From: Roseicella frigidaeris
GTDB taxonomy: Bacteria > Pseudomonadota > Alphaproteobacteria > Acetobacterales > Acetobacteraceae
Length of the DNA: 42,525 bases
Assembly (NCBI RefSeq): GCF_003258945.1
Contig: NZ_QLIX01000032.1
Span: 1 to 42,525, forward strand
Direction: 5' to 3'
The notes beneath the pieces are model-generated. The model was not told the DNA's origin. It made no database searches and saw only the letters and a list, made by a program, of their open reading frames with translations. Shown here piece by piece: positions 35,095 to 42,426 of this stretch (within the stretch, counting starts at the first letter, position 1; each line of letters opens with the position of its first letter). Made by a program: the position numbers and the translations under genes.

Positions 35095-36226
35095 TCAGCG
35101 CGCGTTCGCGCTCGCCTCCGACCGGGTGGCGCCGACGCGGGCGGCCAGGGCCGCCGCCATGAAGTCGTCCAGGTCGCCGTCGAGGACCGCGGCCGGGTTG
35201 CCCTTCTCCAGGTTGGTCCGGAGGTCCTTCACCAGCTGGTAGGGCTGCAGCACGTAATTCCGGATCTGGTGACCCCAGCCGATATCCGTCTTGCCGGCCT
35301 CGACGCCGGCCGCCACCGCCTCGCGCTTCGACAGCTCCAGCTCGTAGAGCCGCGCCTTCAGCATCTCCATGGCGATGGCGCGGTTGCGGTGCTGGCTGCG
35401 GTCCTGGGTCGAGGCCACCACGATCCCGGTCGGGATATGGGTGAAGCGGACGCCGGATTCCGTCTTGTTCACATGCTGGCCGCCGGCGCCGGAGGCGCGG
35501 AAGGTGTCGGTCCTCAGATCGGCCGGGTTGATCTCGATCTCGATCCGGTCATCGACCACCGGATAGACATAGACGCTGGCGAAGCTGGTCTGGCGCTTGT
35601 CGTTGCCGCCGAAGGGGCTGATGCGCACCAGCCGGTGCACGCCGCTCTCGGTCTTCAGCCAGCCATAGGCGTTCGGCCCGCTCACCTGCATGGTGGCCGA
35701 CTTCACGCCCGCCTCCTCGCCATCGCTCCGCTCGGTCAGCGAGACCTTGTAGCCATGCTGCTCGGCCCAGCGCTGGTACATGCGCAGCAGCATCTCGGCC
35801 CAGTCCTGCGCCTCGGTGCCGCCGGCGCCGGCATTCACTTCCAGATAGGCGTCGTTGGCATCGGCCTCGCCGGAAAGCAGGCTCTCGATCTCGCGCCGCT
35901 TGGCCTCGGCGGCCAGGGCCTCGAGGTCGGCGACGGCGGCATCGGCGGTCGCGCTATCGGCCTCCGCCTCGGCCAGCTCGATCAGCTCCAGCGCGTCGCG
36001 CACCGCCTGTTCCAGCTTGCGCACGCCCTCCACCTGATCGGCGATCCGGCCGCGCTCGCGCATCAGCGCCTGCGCCGCGGCGGCGTCGTTCCAGAGGCTC
36101 GGGTCCTCGGCCCGGGCGTTCAGCTCATCGAGGCGGCGAAGGGCGGCATCCCAGTCAAAGATGCCTCCTCAGCAGGGACACCGAGGCGGTGATCTGCTCA
36201 TTCAGGGATTCGGCGTCGGCGCGCAT
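35095..36226 (-). CDS. prfB: Peptide chain release factor 2, expressed through a programmed +1 frameshift
   Basis: RF2 recognises UGA and UAA and triggers peptide release. Codons 1-23 (36226-36158, [20 protein letters not shown] then RHL) lead to an in-frame TGA at 36157-36155. Skipping the T at 36157 continues in the +1 frame at GAC (36156) for 353 more residues, 376 in total. The core shows [18 protein letters not shown], the UGA-specific SPF motif in RISPFGG, the catalytic GGQ in [10 protein letters not shown], and [14 protein letters not shown] at the C-terminus. The downstream frame alone lacks the N-terminal residues. In E. coli the same arrangement lets low RF2 promote its own synthesis. 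The ribosome site before 36226 is weak. Confidence 0.96.
36154..36169 (-). promoter_or_regulatory. prfB programmed +1 frameshift site
   Basis: On the minus strand the order is AGGAGG (36169-36164), CAT, the slippery CTT (36160-36158), the stop TGA (36157-36155) and C. E. coli has AGGGGG-TAT-CTT-TGA-C. The internal Shine-Dalgarno-like AGGAGG is at the required three-base distance from CTT and is a perfect anti-SD match here. Confidence 0.92.
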
Positions 36227-36389
36227 GCCGGCCGGATAGTCCAGCCCAGGGCCTGTGTCCAGCAGCGCCGGCCAGCCGGGCCGAGAGTCCGGTTAAGACA
36301 TGTGACATTTCTTCACCCGACTTCATTCGACCATCGCGCCGATCGGGGACTAGCGTCCGGGAGGCTACCGGCTTCGCCAGGAGGTTGCC

Positions 36390-37958
36390 TTGGCCGCACC
36401 GGCCCTTGGTCTCGACGCCGCCCATCGCATCCTGGCCCGCGCTGCCTATGGCGCCCGCCCGGGCGAGGCGCAGGCGCTGGCGCGCGGCGGCCTCGCCGCC
36501 TGGCTCGACCGCCAGCTCGCCCTGCCGCCGGAGGAGCCGGCCGTCGCGGCGCAGCTTGCCGCGATCCGCCTGCCGATCCGCTACGCCGCCTCCGAGGGCC
36601 GCTGGCCGGCGGTGGAGGAGGAGCGGCCGCTGACCCGGCTGGCGATGAGCCAGACGGAGCTCTTCGGCTTCCTGCCGCGGCAGGAGCGGCCGGTGCCGCC
36701 GCCCGAGGTCGATCGCGCCCGCCTGGAGCTCTCGGTCGCCACCCTGGTCCGCAAGGTGACGGCGGAGGCGCAGCTGCGCGAGCGGCTGGTGGAGTTCTGG
36801 CACGACCACTTCTCGGTCGGCAGCGTCGCCGGCGGCCAGGTCAACGTCTCGCTCATCGATTACGACCGGCGCATCCGCGGCCAGGCGCTCGGCAATTTCC
36901 GCGCCCTGCTGGAGGCGGTCGCGACCGCACCGGCGATGCTCTACTACCTCAACAACCAGAGCTCGCGCGCCGGGGCGCCGAACGAGAACTACGCCCGCGA
37001 ATTGCTGGAGCTGCACACGCTCGGCCGGCCCGCCTATTTCGGCGCGGCGCGCAGCAACCGCGAGGTGCCGCGCGACGCCGCGGGGCATCCGGTGGGCTAT
37101 GTCGATGCCGATGTCTGGGAGGCGGCGCGCGCCTTCACCGGCTGGAGCGTGGCGGCGGGGCAGGGGCTCGGGCCGGGACGGCGGCTGCCCGAGACCGGCG
37201 AGTTCCTCTTCGTCGAGGCCTGGCACGATCCCTACCAGAAGCAGGTCCTCGGCCGGCAGCTCGACCCCTTCGCCGGCCCGATGGCGCATGGCCGCGCCGT
37301 GCTCGACCTGCTGGCCGGGCATCCGGCGACGGCGCGCTTCGTCTGCGCCAAGCTGGTGCGCTGGCTGATCGGCACCGATGCGCAGGGCCGGGTGCCGGAG
37401 CCGGCCCTGGCGCGGGCCGTCGGCGCCTTCCGGGCGCATGCCGCCGCGCCCGACCAGATCGCCCGGGTGGTGCGCGCCATCCTCGCCGGGCCCGAGATCG
37501 GCGATCCGGCGCTCGGCCGCATGCGCCGCCCGCTCGATGCCGTGGCCGCGGCCGCCCGCGCCTATGCCTTGCCGCCGCCCGGGCCGCCCATCCTCGGCCC
37601 GCTGGCGGCGGCGGGCCAGCCGCTCTTCGGCTGGCCCGCGCCGGACGGCCAGCCGCTGGAGGCGATGCACTATAACGGCGCCGGGGCGCTCCGGACCCGC
37701 TGGACCATGCTGCTTGCCCTGGCCCGCACCGGGCTTGGCGCCGGCACCGCGCCGCTCGCCCAGGCGCTGGCCGGGCAGCCGGCGGCTGCGGTCGCGGCGG
37801 AGCTGGCCGAGCGCGTCCTCGGCCCGGCCGGCGGGACGGTGTCGGAGACGGTGGCCGGGGTCTGGCTCGCCTCCGGCCGCAATGCCCGTCCCGCCCCGGG
37901 CGAGGTGGCGGAGCTGGCCGGCTGGGTGCTGACGGCGCCCGCCTTCCAATGGACGTGA
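36390..37958 (+). CDS. DUF1800 family protein
   Basis: The 522-residue product belongs to the DUF1800 family. Landmarks: AAHRILARAAYGARPGEAQA, LVRKVTAEAQLRERLVEFWH with the FWHDHFSVG motif, LLEAVATAPAMLYYLNNQ, NENYARELLELHTLG, AARAFTGWSV, and the C-terminal WLIGTDAQGRVPEP and MHYNGAGALRTRW. It uses TTG at 36390, supported by a strong AGGAGG seven bases upstream. The family nearly always lies beside a DUF1501 gene, as here (46 bases downstream). Function is not established; links to secreted or surface polymer handling have been proposed. No signal peptide is visible with this start. Confidence 0.94.
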   Translation: MAAPALGLDAAHRILARAAYGARPGEAQALARGGLAAWLDRQLALPPEEPAVAAQLAAIRLPIRYAASEGRWPAVEEERPLTRLAMSQTELFGFLPRQERPVPPPEVDRARLELSVATLVRKVTAEAQLRERLVEFWHDHFSVGSVAGGQVNVSLIDYDRRIRGQALGNFRALLEAVATAPAMLYYLNNQSSRAGAPNENYARELLELHTLGRPAYFGAARSNREVPRDAAGHPVGYVDADVWEAARAFTGWSVAAGQGLGPGRRLPETGEFLFVEAWHDPYQKQVLGRQLDPFAGPMAHGRAVLDLLAGHPATARFVCAKLVRWLIGTDAQGRVPEPALARAVGAFRAHAAAPDQIARVVRAILAGPEIGDPALGRMRRPLDAVAAAARAYALPPPGPPILGPLAAAGQPLFGWPAPDGQPLEAMHYNGAGALRTRWTMLLALARTGLGAGTAPLAQALAGQPAAAVAAELAERVLGPAGGTVSETVAGVWLASGRNARPAPGEVAELAGWVLTAPAFQWT

Positions 37959-38004
37959 GGACAATGGCCGGCGGCCGCCGCCGCAAGGGGAAGGAGGGCC
38001 TGCC

Positions 38005-39246
38005 ATGACGCTGCTGCTCGGCCGTCGCGGCCTGCTCCGCGCGGGGCTCGCCACCGCCGCCCTGCCCGGGCTGCGCGGCATGGCCTTCGCCGACCCGGCC
38101 GCAGCGGCCGAGGTGCCGCTGCTGATCTTCATCTTCCTGCGCGGCGGGATGGACGGGCTGCATTTCCTCTCGCCCGCCGACGATGCCGATTTCGTCGCGC
38201 TGCGCATCCCGACGCTGCGCAACGCCGCCGAGGGCGAGCGGGCGGGGCAGCGGCTCGACGCCTCCCCGGCCACCGATTTCCGCCTGCATCCCGAGGCCGC
38301 GGAGCTGGCCGAGATTTGGCGGCAGGGCCGGATGGCCATCTGGCCGGCGGCCGGCGTGCCGCAGCCGACGCGCAGCCATTTCGAGGCGCAGGCGATGATG
38401 GGCCTCGGCCAGGGCCATGCCGGCGAGGCGTCCGGCCGCGGCGGCTGGCTGGCGGCCTGGGCGGAGCGGGTGAGCGGCCCGGCGCCGGTCGCGTCGCTGG
38501 CGGGGCAGGAGCGGCTGACCGCGGAGCTGGCCGGCGGGCATCGCGGCCTCGCCCTGCCGAGCCTCGCGCGTGGCCTCGACCTGCCGGGCGGCGCCTTCGG
38601 CGTGGCGATGCTGGAGGCGCTGCATGCGCGGGCCGCCGGCCCGATGGGCATCGCCGGGCGGGAGGCGCTGCTCCGGCTGCAGAGCCTCGACCGGGCGCTG
38701 CCGCGCGGCCCCGGCGGCCAGCTCCTGCCCTATCTGCCGGCGCATGGCGCGGATTACGGCCCGGCCGCCGAGTTCGGCCGCGGCCTTGCCACCATTGCCC
38801 AGGTGGCCCGGCTGCAGCCGGGCCTCGCCGCCGCCGCGCTCGATCTCGGCGGCTGGGATACGCATGACGGCCAGGCTGGCCGCTTCGAGGGGCGGGTGCG
38901 GCTGCTCAGCCGCGGCCTCGCCGCGCTCGATGCCGATCTACGCGACCTGCCGCGGCGCTGGACGGTGTTGGTGACCAGCGAGTTCGGGCGGCGGCTGCGG
39001 GCCAACCGCAGCGGCGGCACGGATCACGGCCGGGCGGGCACGGTCTTCGCTTTTGGCGGCGGCGGTGGCGGCGGCGGGCGGCGCAGCTTCGGCCTCGGGC
39101 GGCATTTCGGGCCCTGGCCGGGGCTTGCGGCCGATGCGCTGGAGGACGGCGTCGATCTCCGCGTCGCCACGGATTACCGCGAGGCTTTCCGCCAGGTGAT
39201 GGCCGAGCTGGCGCCCACGGCACCGGCGCCCTTCGGCCGGGGCTGA
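38005..39246 (+). CDS. DUF1501 family protein, probable Tat-exported
   Basis: The 413-residue product belongs to DUF1501, a sulfatase/alkaline-phosphatase-like fold. The N-terminus has a twin-arginine-like signal (LGRRGLLRAGLATAALPGLR, Arg7-Arg8) ending near AFA. Landmarks are LLIFIFLRGGMDGLHF, RSHFEAQAMM, LDLGGWDTHDGQAGRFEG, LVTSEFGRRLRANRSGGTDH and ATDYREAFRQV. The metal-site His of WDTH and TDH are kept. An eight-Gly run (FGGGGGGGGRRSFG) lies where family members usually have a shorter GG loop. The ATG at 38005 follows AAGGAGGGCCTGCC. It is paired with the upstream DUF1800 gene. Confidence 0.93.
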   Translation: MTLLLGRRGLLRAGLATAALPGLRGMAFADPAAAAEVPLLIFIFLRGGMDGLHFLSPADDADFVALRIPTLRNAAEGERAGQRLDASPATDFRLHPEAAELAEIWRQGRMAIWPAAGVPQPTRSHFEAQAMMGLGQGHAGEASGRGGWLAAWAERVSGPAPVASLAGQERLTAELAGGHRGLALPSLARGLDLPGGAFGVAMLEALHARAAGPMGIAGREALLRLQSLDRALPRGPGGQLLPYLPAHGADYGPAAEFGRGLATIAQVARLQPGLAAAALDLGGWDTHDGQAGRFEGRVRLLSRGLAALDADLRDLPRRWTVLVTSEFGRRLRANRSGGTDHGRAGTVFAFGGGGGGGGRRSFGLGRHFGPWPGLAADALEDGVDLRVATDYREAFRQVMAELAPTAPAPFGRG

Positions 39247-39523
39247 GGGGCGCGCATCCGGGGAGGGCGGCCCGGCGTGCCCGTGGCCGGCCGTCTGCGC
39301 GGTGGATCTGCCCTTGCGACCATCCGCATCCCGGGCCGCGACGCATCCCATGGTCGGATCGGCGATCCGAGGCCGAAGCGCCCGGCTCCGGCCATGCTCA
39401 CCGGCCAAGCCGGATGTCGAGAGGAGCAGCGCCGCGCTCCACGCCCTCCACGCCCGGCGGCGGTGGGGTCGGCGGCCGGCCGGGGCGCAGGCGATCAGGT
39501 TTCTGCCCGGGCGAGACGCGGCA

Positions 39524-39595
<72 letters not shown>

Positions 39596-39603
39596 CCGCC
39601 CGC

Positions 39604-39632
39604 CTCATACCCCGACGCCACGGCAGGGTCCA
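39604..39632 (-). promoter_or_regulatory. Putative promoter of tRNA-Thr
   Basis: On the minus strand TGGACC (39632-39627) and TATGAG (39609-39604) are 17 bases apart, each matching four of six consensus positions, ending eight bases before the tRNA 5' end. Confidence 0.4.
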
Positions 39633-39657
39633 TCGCGCCGGCCTGGCTCACCCGGCA

Positions 39658-39885
39658 TCAGGCCTGGCCGATCGGGCCGAAGGCGTCGCGGTTGGTGGCG
39701 CGGATCACGGCGGCGAAGAGGCGGAGCGAGTCCGGGCCGCCGCGATCGGCGAGCATGCCGCCATCCATCTCCGTCGCCAGGATCTCGGCATGCTCGGCCA
39801 GCGTCTCGGCGGCGCGGCGCAACGCTTCCCGCGCGAGGGCGAGCTGCTGGTCATCGGTCAGGGCAATCCAATCGGCGTGCGGCAT
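39658..39885 (-). CDS. Small hypothetical protein, helical
   Basis: The predicted product is 75 residues, starting MPHADWIALTDDQQLALARE. It has a long amphipathic helix (LRRAAETLAEHAEILATEMD) and DRGGPDSLRLFAAVIRAT. There is no signal peptide or membrane segment. GGAAA lies seven bases before the ATG at 39885; an earlier in-frame ATG at 39924 is weaker. It lies between tRNA-Thr and the hydratase gene on the same strand. Not recognised. Confidence 0.5.
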   Translation of the reverse strand: MPHADWIALTDDQQLALAREALRRAAETLAEHAEILATEMDGGMLADRGGPDSLRLFAAVIRATNRDAFGPIGQA

Positions 39886-39992
39886 GGGGTTTCCATTCCG
39901 GCGCGCCATCCTGGCGGGCAACATCTGCTGCGGCCGTCCCCGGTGGACGGCGCGGCCATCCTGCCCGCCCCGGGGTTAACATCCGGCTTCGA

Positions 39993-40757
39993 TCAGACGA
40001 AGCGGAGCCGTGCCGTGCCCAGGAGGTCGAATTCGGCGATCACCTCGCCAGGAGCCTCCAGCCAGATCGGCGGCGTGACCGAGCCGAGCCAGACCACCTG
40101 CCCGGCCTTCAGCCCGCCGAAGACCCGGGCCGCGCCGGAGCCCGCCAGCCAGGCCAGCGCCTCCAGCGGATGCCCGAGCAGGTCGCGGCCATGGCCGGAC
40201 CCGACCACCTTGCCGCCGACATGGAAGGTCCCCTTGGCCGCGCCGAGATCGAGCGCGCGCCACGCCGCCACCGGCCGGCCGAGCACGCCCGAGGCATGGA
40301 AGACCTGGTCGGCGATGAGCGTCGGCGTGCCGAGCGCGGCCAGGTCGCCATAGCGCTTCTCGACGATCTCGATCGCCGGGAAGACCTCGGCGACGGCGGC
40401 CGCCGCCTGGTCCCGCGTCGTCGGGCCGAAGGGCAGGTCGCGGCCGAGCCGCAGCCCGATCTCGCACTCGACGCCGGGGTTGAGGAAGTCGGCGAAGCGG
40501 AATTCGGCGCCGTCCGGGTTGAGGCTGCTGCGCGGGACGAAGCCGGCGGCGGGGCCGGAGAGGCCGAGATAGGCCTGCATCTGCTGCGTCGTCGCGCCGA
40601 TCTTGAAGCCGGCCGGCGGCACCGCGCCCAGGCCGGCGGCGACCGCCTGCTGCACGGCATAGCCCTCCTCGGGCGTCGCCGGCGCCGCGGCGCCGAGCGG
40701 CGCGAGCACCCGGCGCGCCTTGCGGGCGGCGAGGATGGCGTCTGCGGCTGCGCTCAT
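39993..40757 (-). CDS. 2-keto-4-pentenoate hydratase-like protein (FAH superfamily)
   Basis: This enzyme is predicted to add water to 2-hydroxypenta-2,4-dienoate or a related dienoate, a step in meta-cleavage catabolism of aromatics. The product is 254 residues. It shows GYAVQQAVAAGLGAVPPAGF, KIGATTQQMQAYLGL, then GVECEIGLRLGRDLP (metal-binding Glu pair), EVFPAIEIVEKRYGD, and the LGHPLEALAWLA and GDLLG-type C-terminal strands. No other meta-cleavage genes lie nearby, so the substrate is open. The start at 40757 fits AGGAGGAACGACC on the minus strand. A 67-bp palindromic element lies just upstream. Confidence 0.88.
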   Translation of the reverse strand: MSAAADAILAARKARRVLAPLGAAAPATPEEGYAVQQAVAAGLGAVPPAGFKIGATTQQMQAYLGLSGPAAGFVPRSSLNPDGAEFRFADFLNPGVECEIGLRLGRDLPFGPTTRDQAAAAVAEVFPAIEIVEKRYGDLAALGTPTLIADQVFHASGVLGRPVAAWRALDLGAAKGTFHVGGKVVGSGHGRDLLGHPLEALAWLAGSGAARVFGGLKAGQVVWLGSVTPPIWLEAPGEVIAEFDLLGTARLRFV

Positions 40758-40776
40758 GGTCGTTCCTCCTGAATGC

Positions 40777-40843
40777 CTAGAGCATTGTTTTCAGAGCATC
40801 TTCACCCGTTCGAGTGCGTCCACTCGAATGGAATCGGCTCTAG
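40777..40843. mobile_element. 67-bp palindromic intergenic element with terminal inverted repeats
   Basis: The ends are perfect 7-bp inverted repeats, CTAGAGC (40777-40783) and GCTCTAG (40837-40843). Inside, TTCGAGTG (40809-40816) and CACTCGAA (40821-40828) form a perfect 8-bp stem around CGTC. AGAGCAT occurs twice, at 40780 and 40793. It is AT-richer than its surroundings and lies between rlmB and the hydratase gene. The CTAG-bounded palindrome resembles short dispersed intergenic repeats I recall from other alphaproteobacteria. It encodes nothing, so if mobile it needs an enzyme supplied in trans. Confidence 0.65.
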
Positions 40844-40891
40844 CCTCTCATGCGCGGGCGGGGTGGCGGAGGCAAGCGCGCGGGCCGGCCC

Positions 40892-41722
40892 TCAGCCGCG
40901 GGCGAGCTCGTAGAGCGCGACCGCGGCGGCGGCCGAGACGTTCAGGCTCTCCATCTCCGGCGCGATCGGCAGGCGGCAGAGCTCGTCGCAATGCTCGCGC
41001 GTCAGCCGCCGCATGCCCTCGCCCTCGGCGCCGAGCACCAGCGCCACCCGCCGCCCGCCGAGCCCGGCCTGGGCCAGGGTCACCGGCGCCTCGCCGGCGA
41101 GGCCGACCACCCAGAGCCCGGCCTTCTTCAAGGCGTCGAGCGCGCGGGAGAGGTTCACCTCGCGCACCACCGGCACGAGCTCGAGCGCGCCGGAGGCGGC
41201 ACGGGCCAGGGCGCCGGTCTCGGGCGGCGCGTGCCGGTCCTGCAGCACCAGCGCCGCGGCGCCGAAGGCCGCGGCGGAGCGGAGGATGGCGCCGACATTG
41301 CGCGGATCGGTCACCTGGTCGAGCACCAGCACCGGGCCATGCCCATGCTCCAGCGCCCGGTCGAGCGGCAGGGCGGGCAGCGGCTCGGCGAGCAGCGCCG
41401 CGCCCTGATGCACCGCGTCCTCGGCCAGGAAGGTGGCGAAGCGGCTGCGGTCCACCCGCTCGGGCGCGATGCGCCAGGGAGGCGGCAGGCGGGCGGCCAG
41501 CGCCTCCGCCGCCTCCGTCGTCAGCAGCAGCCGGCGGAGGCGGCGGGCGGGATTGGCGAGGGCCGCCGCGACGGGATGCAGCCCGTGCAGCCAGACCCCG
41601 CCCTCCCTGCTCGTCGCCTCGCCCCGGGGATGGGGGCTGTGCTGGGGGCGGCCGGCGCCGGCAGGCGCGGCGCGGTCCGGGGAGGATGGGCGCGCGGCGC
41701 GGCGGGACGGGGTGTGACGCAT
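40892..41722 (-). CDS. rlmB: SpoU/TrmH-family RNA 2'-O-methyltransferase (RlmB-type)
   Basis: This enzyme methylates the 2'-OH of a guanosine in 23S rRNA (G2251 in E. coli RlmB) using S-adenosylmethionine. The product is 276 residues. A basic, disordered N-terminus leads to the substrate-binding SpoU_sub domain (WLHGLHPVAAALANPARRLR). The trefoil-knot domain carries motif 1 LDQVTDPRNVGAILRSAAAF, motif 2 LVLGAEGEGMRRL and motif 3 LPIAPEMESLNVSAAAAV. The start at 41722 is the first ATG; a shorter start cannot be excluded. The RlmB assignment is by domain order; a TrmH-like tRNA target is less likely. Confidence 0.92.
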   Translation of the reverse strand: MRHTPSRRAARPSSPDRAAPAGAGRPQHSPHPRGEATSREGGVWLHGLHPVAAALANPARRLRRLLLTTEAAEALAARLPPPWRIAPERVDRSRFATFLAEDAVHQGAALLAEPLPALPLDRALEHGHGPVLVLDQVTDPRNVGAILRSAAAFGAAALVLQDRHAPPETGALARAASGALELVPVVREVNLSRALDALKKAGLWVVGLAGEAPVTLAQAGLGGRRVALVLGAEGEGMRRLTREHCDELCRLPIAPEMESLNVSAAAAVALYELARG

Positions 41723-42028
41723 GGGCCGGAGATTGCCGCCCGGCGGCGCGGCGCGCCAGGGGGAGGGGCCTTGGGGGCAGGATCACAGGGGGCGGGAGGG
41801 GGGCGGGACGACCATGCGGGCATCGCCGGAGGCGATGACGTCGCCCACGGGCGCGCCCGGCCTGGCACCCGGATCGGAGGCATGGCAGGAGGGCCGAGAC
41901 AGGAGGGTCGCCGCTCCCACCTTGCGAGCGGGCGGCCGCTCCGGCGCCTCGCCGCCCCTGCGCCAGATTGACATCGCCGCGCCGACCCGGTACGCGCCCC
42001 CCACTCGCCGGCCGCGAACCCGGCCTGT
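41723..42028. other. 306-base intergenic region
   Basis: This gap lies between rlmB (minus) and the tRNA-tuf unit (plus). It is GC-rich with G-runs near 41757-41810 on the plus strand. It contains the tRNA promoter listed separately. No supported ORF or RNA gene is visible. Confidence 0.5.
41968..41996 (+). promoter_or_regulatory. Putative promoter of the tRNA-Tyr/tRNA-Gly/tuf unit
   Basis: A perfect TTGACA (41968-41973) is followed after 17 bases by TACGCG (41991-41996). The -10 is poor, with GC-rich sequence after it, as in stringently controlled promoters. The predicted start would be near 42003, about 25 bases before tRNA-Tyr. Confidence 0.5.
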
Positions 42029-42111
42029 GGAGGGGTGCCCGAGTGGCTAAAGGGGACGGACTGTAAATCCGTTGGCTAGCGCCTACGTTGGTTCGAATCC
42101 AACCCCCTCCA
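42029..42111 (+). tRNA. tRNA-Tyr (anticodon GTA)
   Basis: An 83-base class II tRNA. The acceptor stem GGAGGGG pairs with CCCCTCC, discriminator A; CCA is not encoded. The anticodon loop reads CTGTAAA (GTA). The variable arm is long, and the T loop TTCGAATC is standard. It is followed 37 bases later by tRNA-Gly. Confidence 0.97.
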
Positions 42112-42148
42112 TATCTCCGGCTCAGGTGACGGCAGCGATGCGTTGGGC

Positions 42149-42222
42149 GCGGGTGTAGCTCAATGGTAGAGCCCCAGCCTTCCAAGCTGGTTGTGCGGGT
42201 TCGATTCCCGTCACCCGCTCCA
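42149..42222 (+). tRNA. tRNA-Gly (anticodon TCC)
   Basis: A 71-base cloverleaf (42149-42219) plus encoded CCA (42220-42222). The acceptor stem GCGGGTG pairs with CACCCGC, discriminator T. The anticodon loop CTTCCAA gives TCC. The T arm is GCGGG/CCCGT around TTCGATT. It lies in the conserved tyr-gly-tuf order. Confidence 0.97.
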
Positions 42223-42318
42223 GCGCACGGGCGAGGGGCCGGAGCGGACCGCCCCGGACTGGACCGGTCCCGTGGAGCGGCCCCGTTCCGCCACCGCAGG
42301 ACTGGAACCGAAGGACTG

Positions 42319-42356
42319 GGGCAGGTCCCCGCGGCGGACGCCGCGAGGCCCTGCCC
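42319..42356 (+). promoter_or_regulatory. Long hairpin between tRNA-Gly and tuf
   Basis: An outer 7-bp stem (GGGCAGG at 42319-42325 with CCTGCCC at 42350-42356) and an inner 7-bp stem (42330-42336 with 42339-42345) are joined by short imperfect segments. In the 204-base tRNA-tuf spacer it could be an attenuator, a processing site or a partial terminator. Confidence 0.45.
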
Positions 42357-42426
42357 GCCTGTGCTGGACGATGCCCTGGCGCCGATGGTCGGCCGCATGG
42401 GCCAGATGGGGTAGCGGAGCCGGACG

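Noticed and set aside
39247-39523. A gene in the 277-base gap before tRNA-Thr
   Set aside because: Open frames here have no ribosome site or recognisable domain; nothing else is seen.
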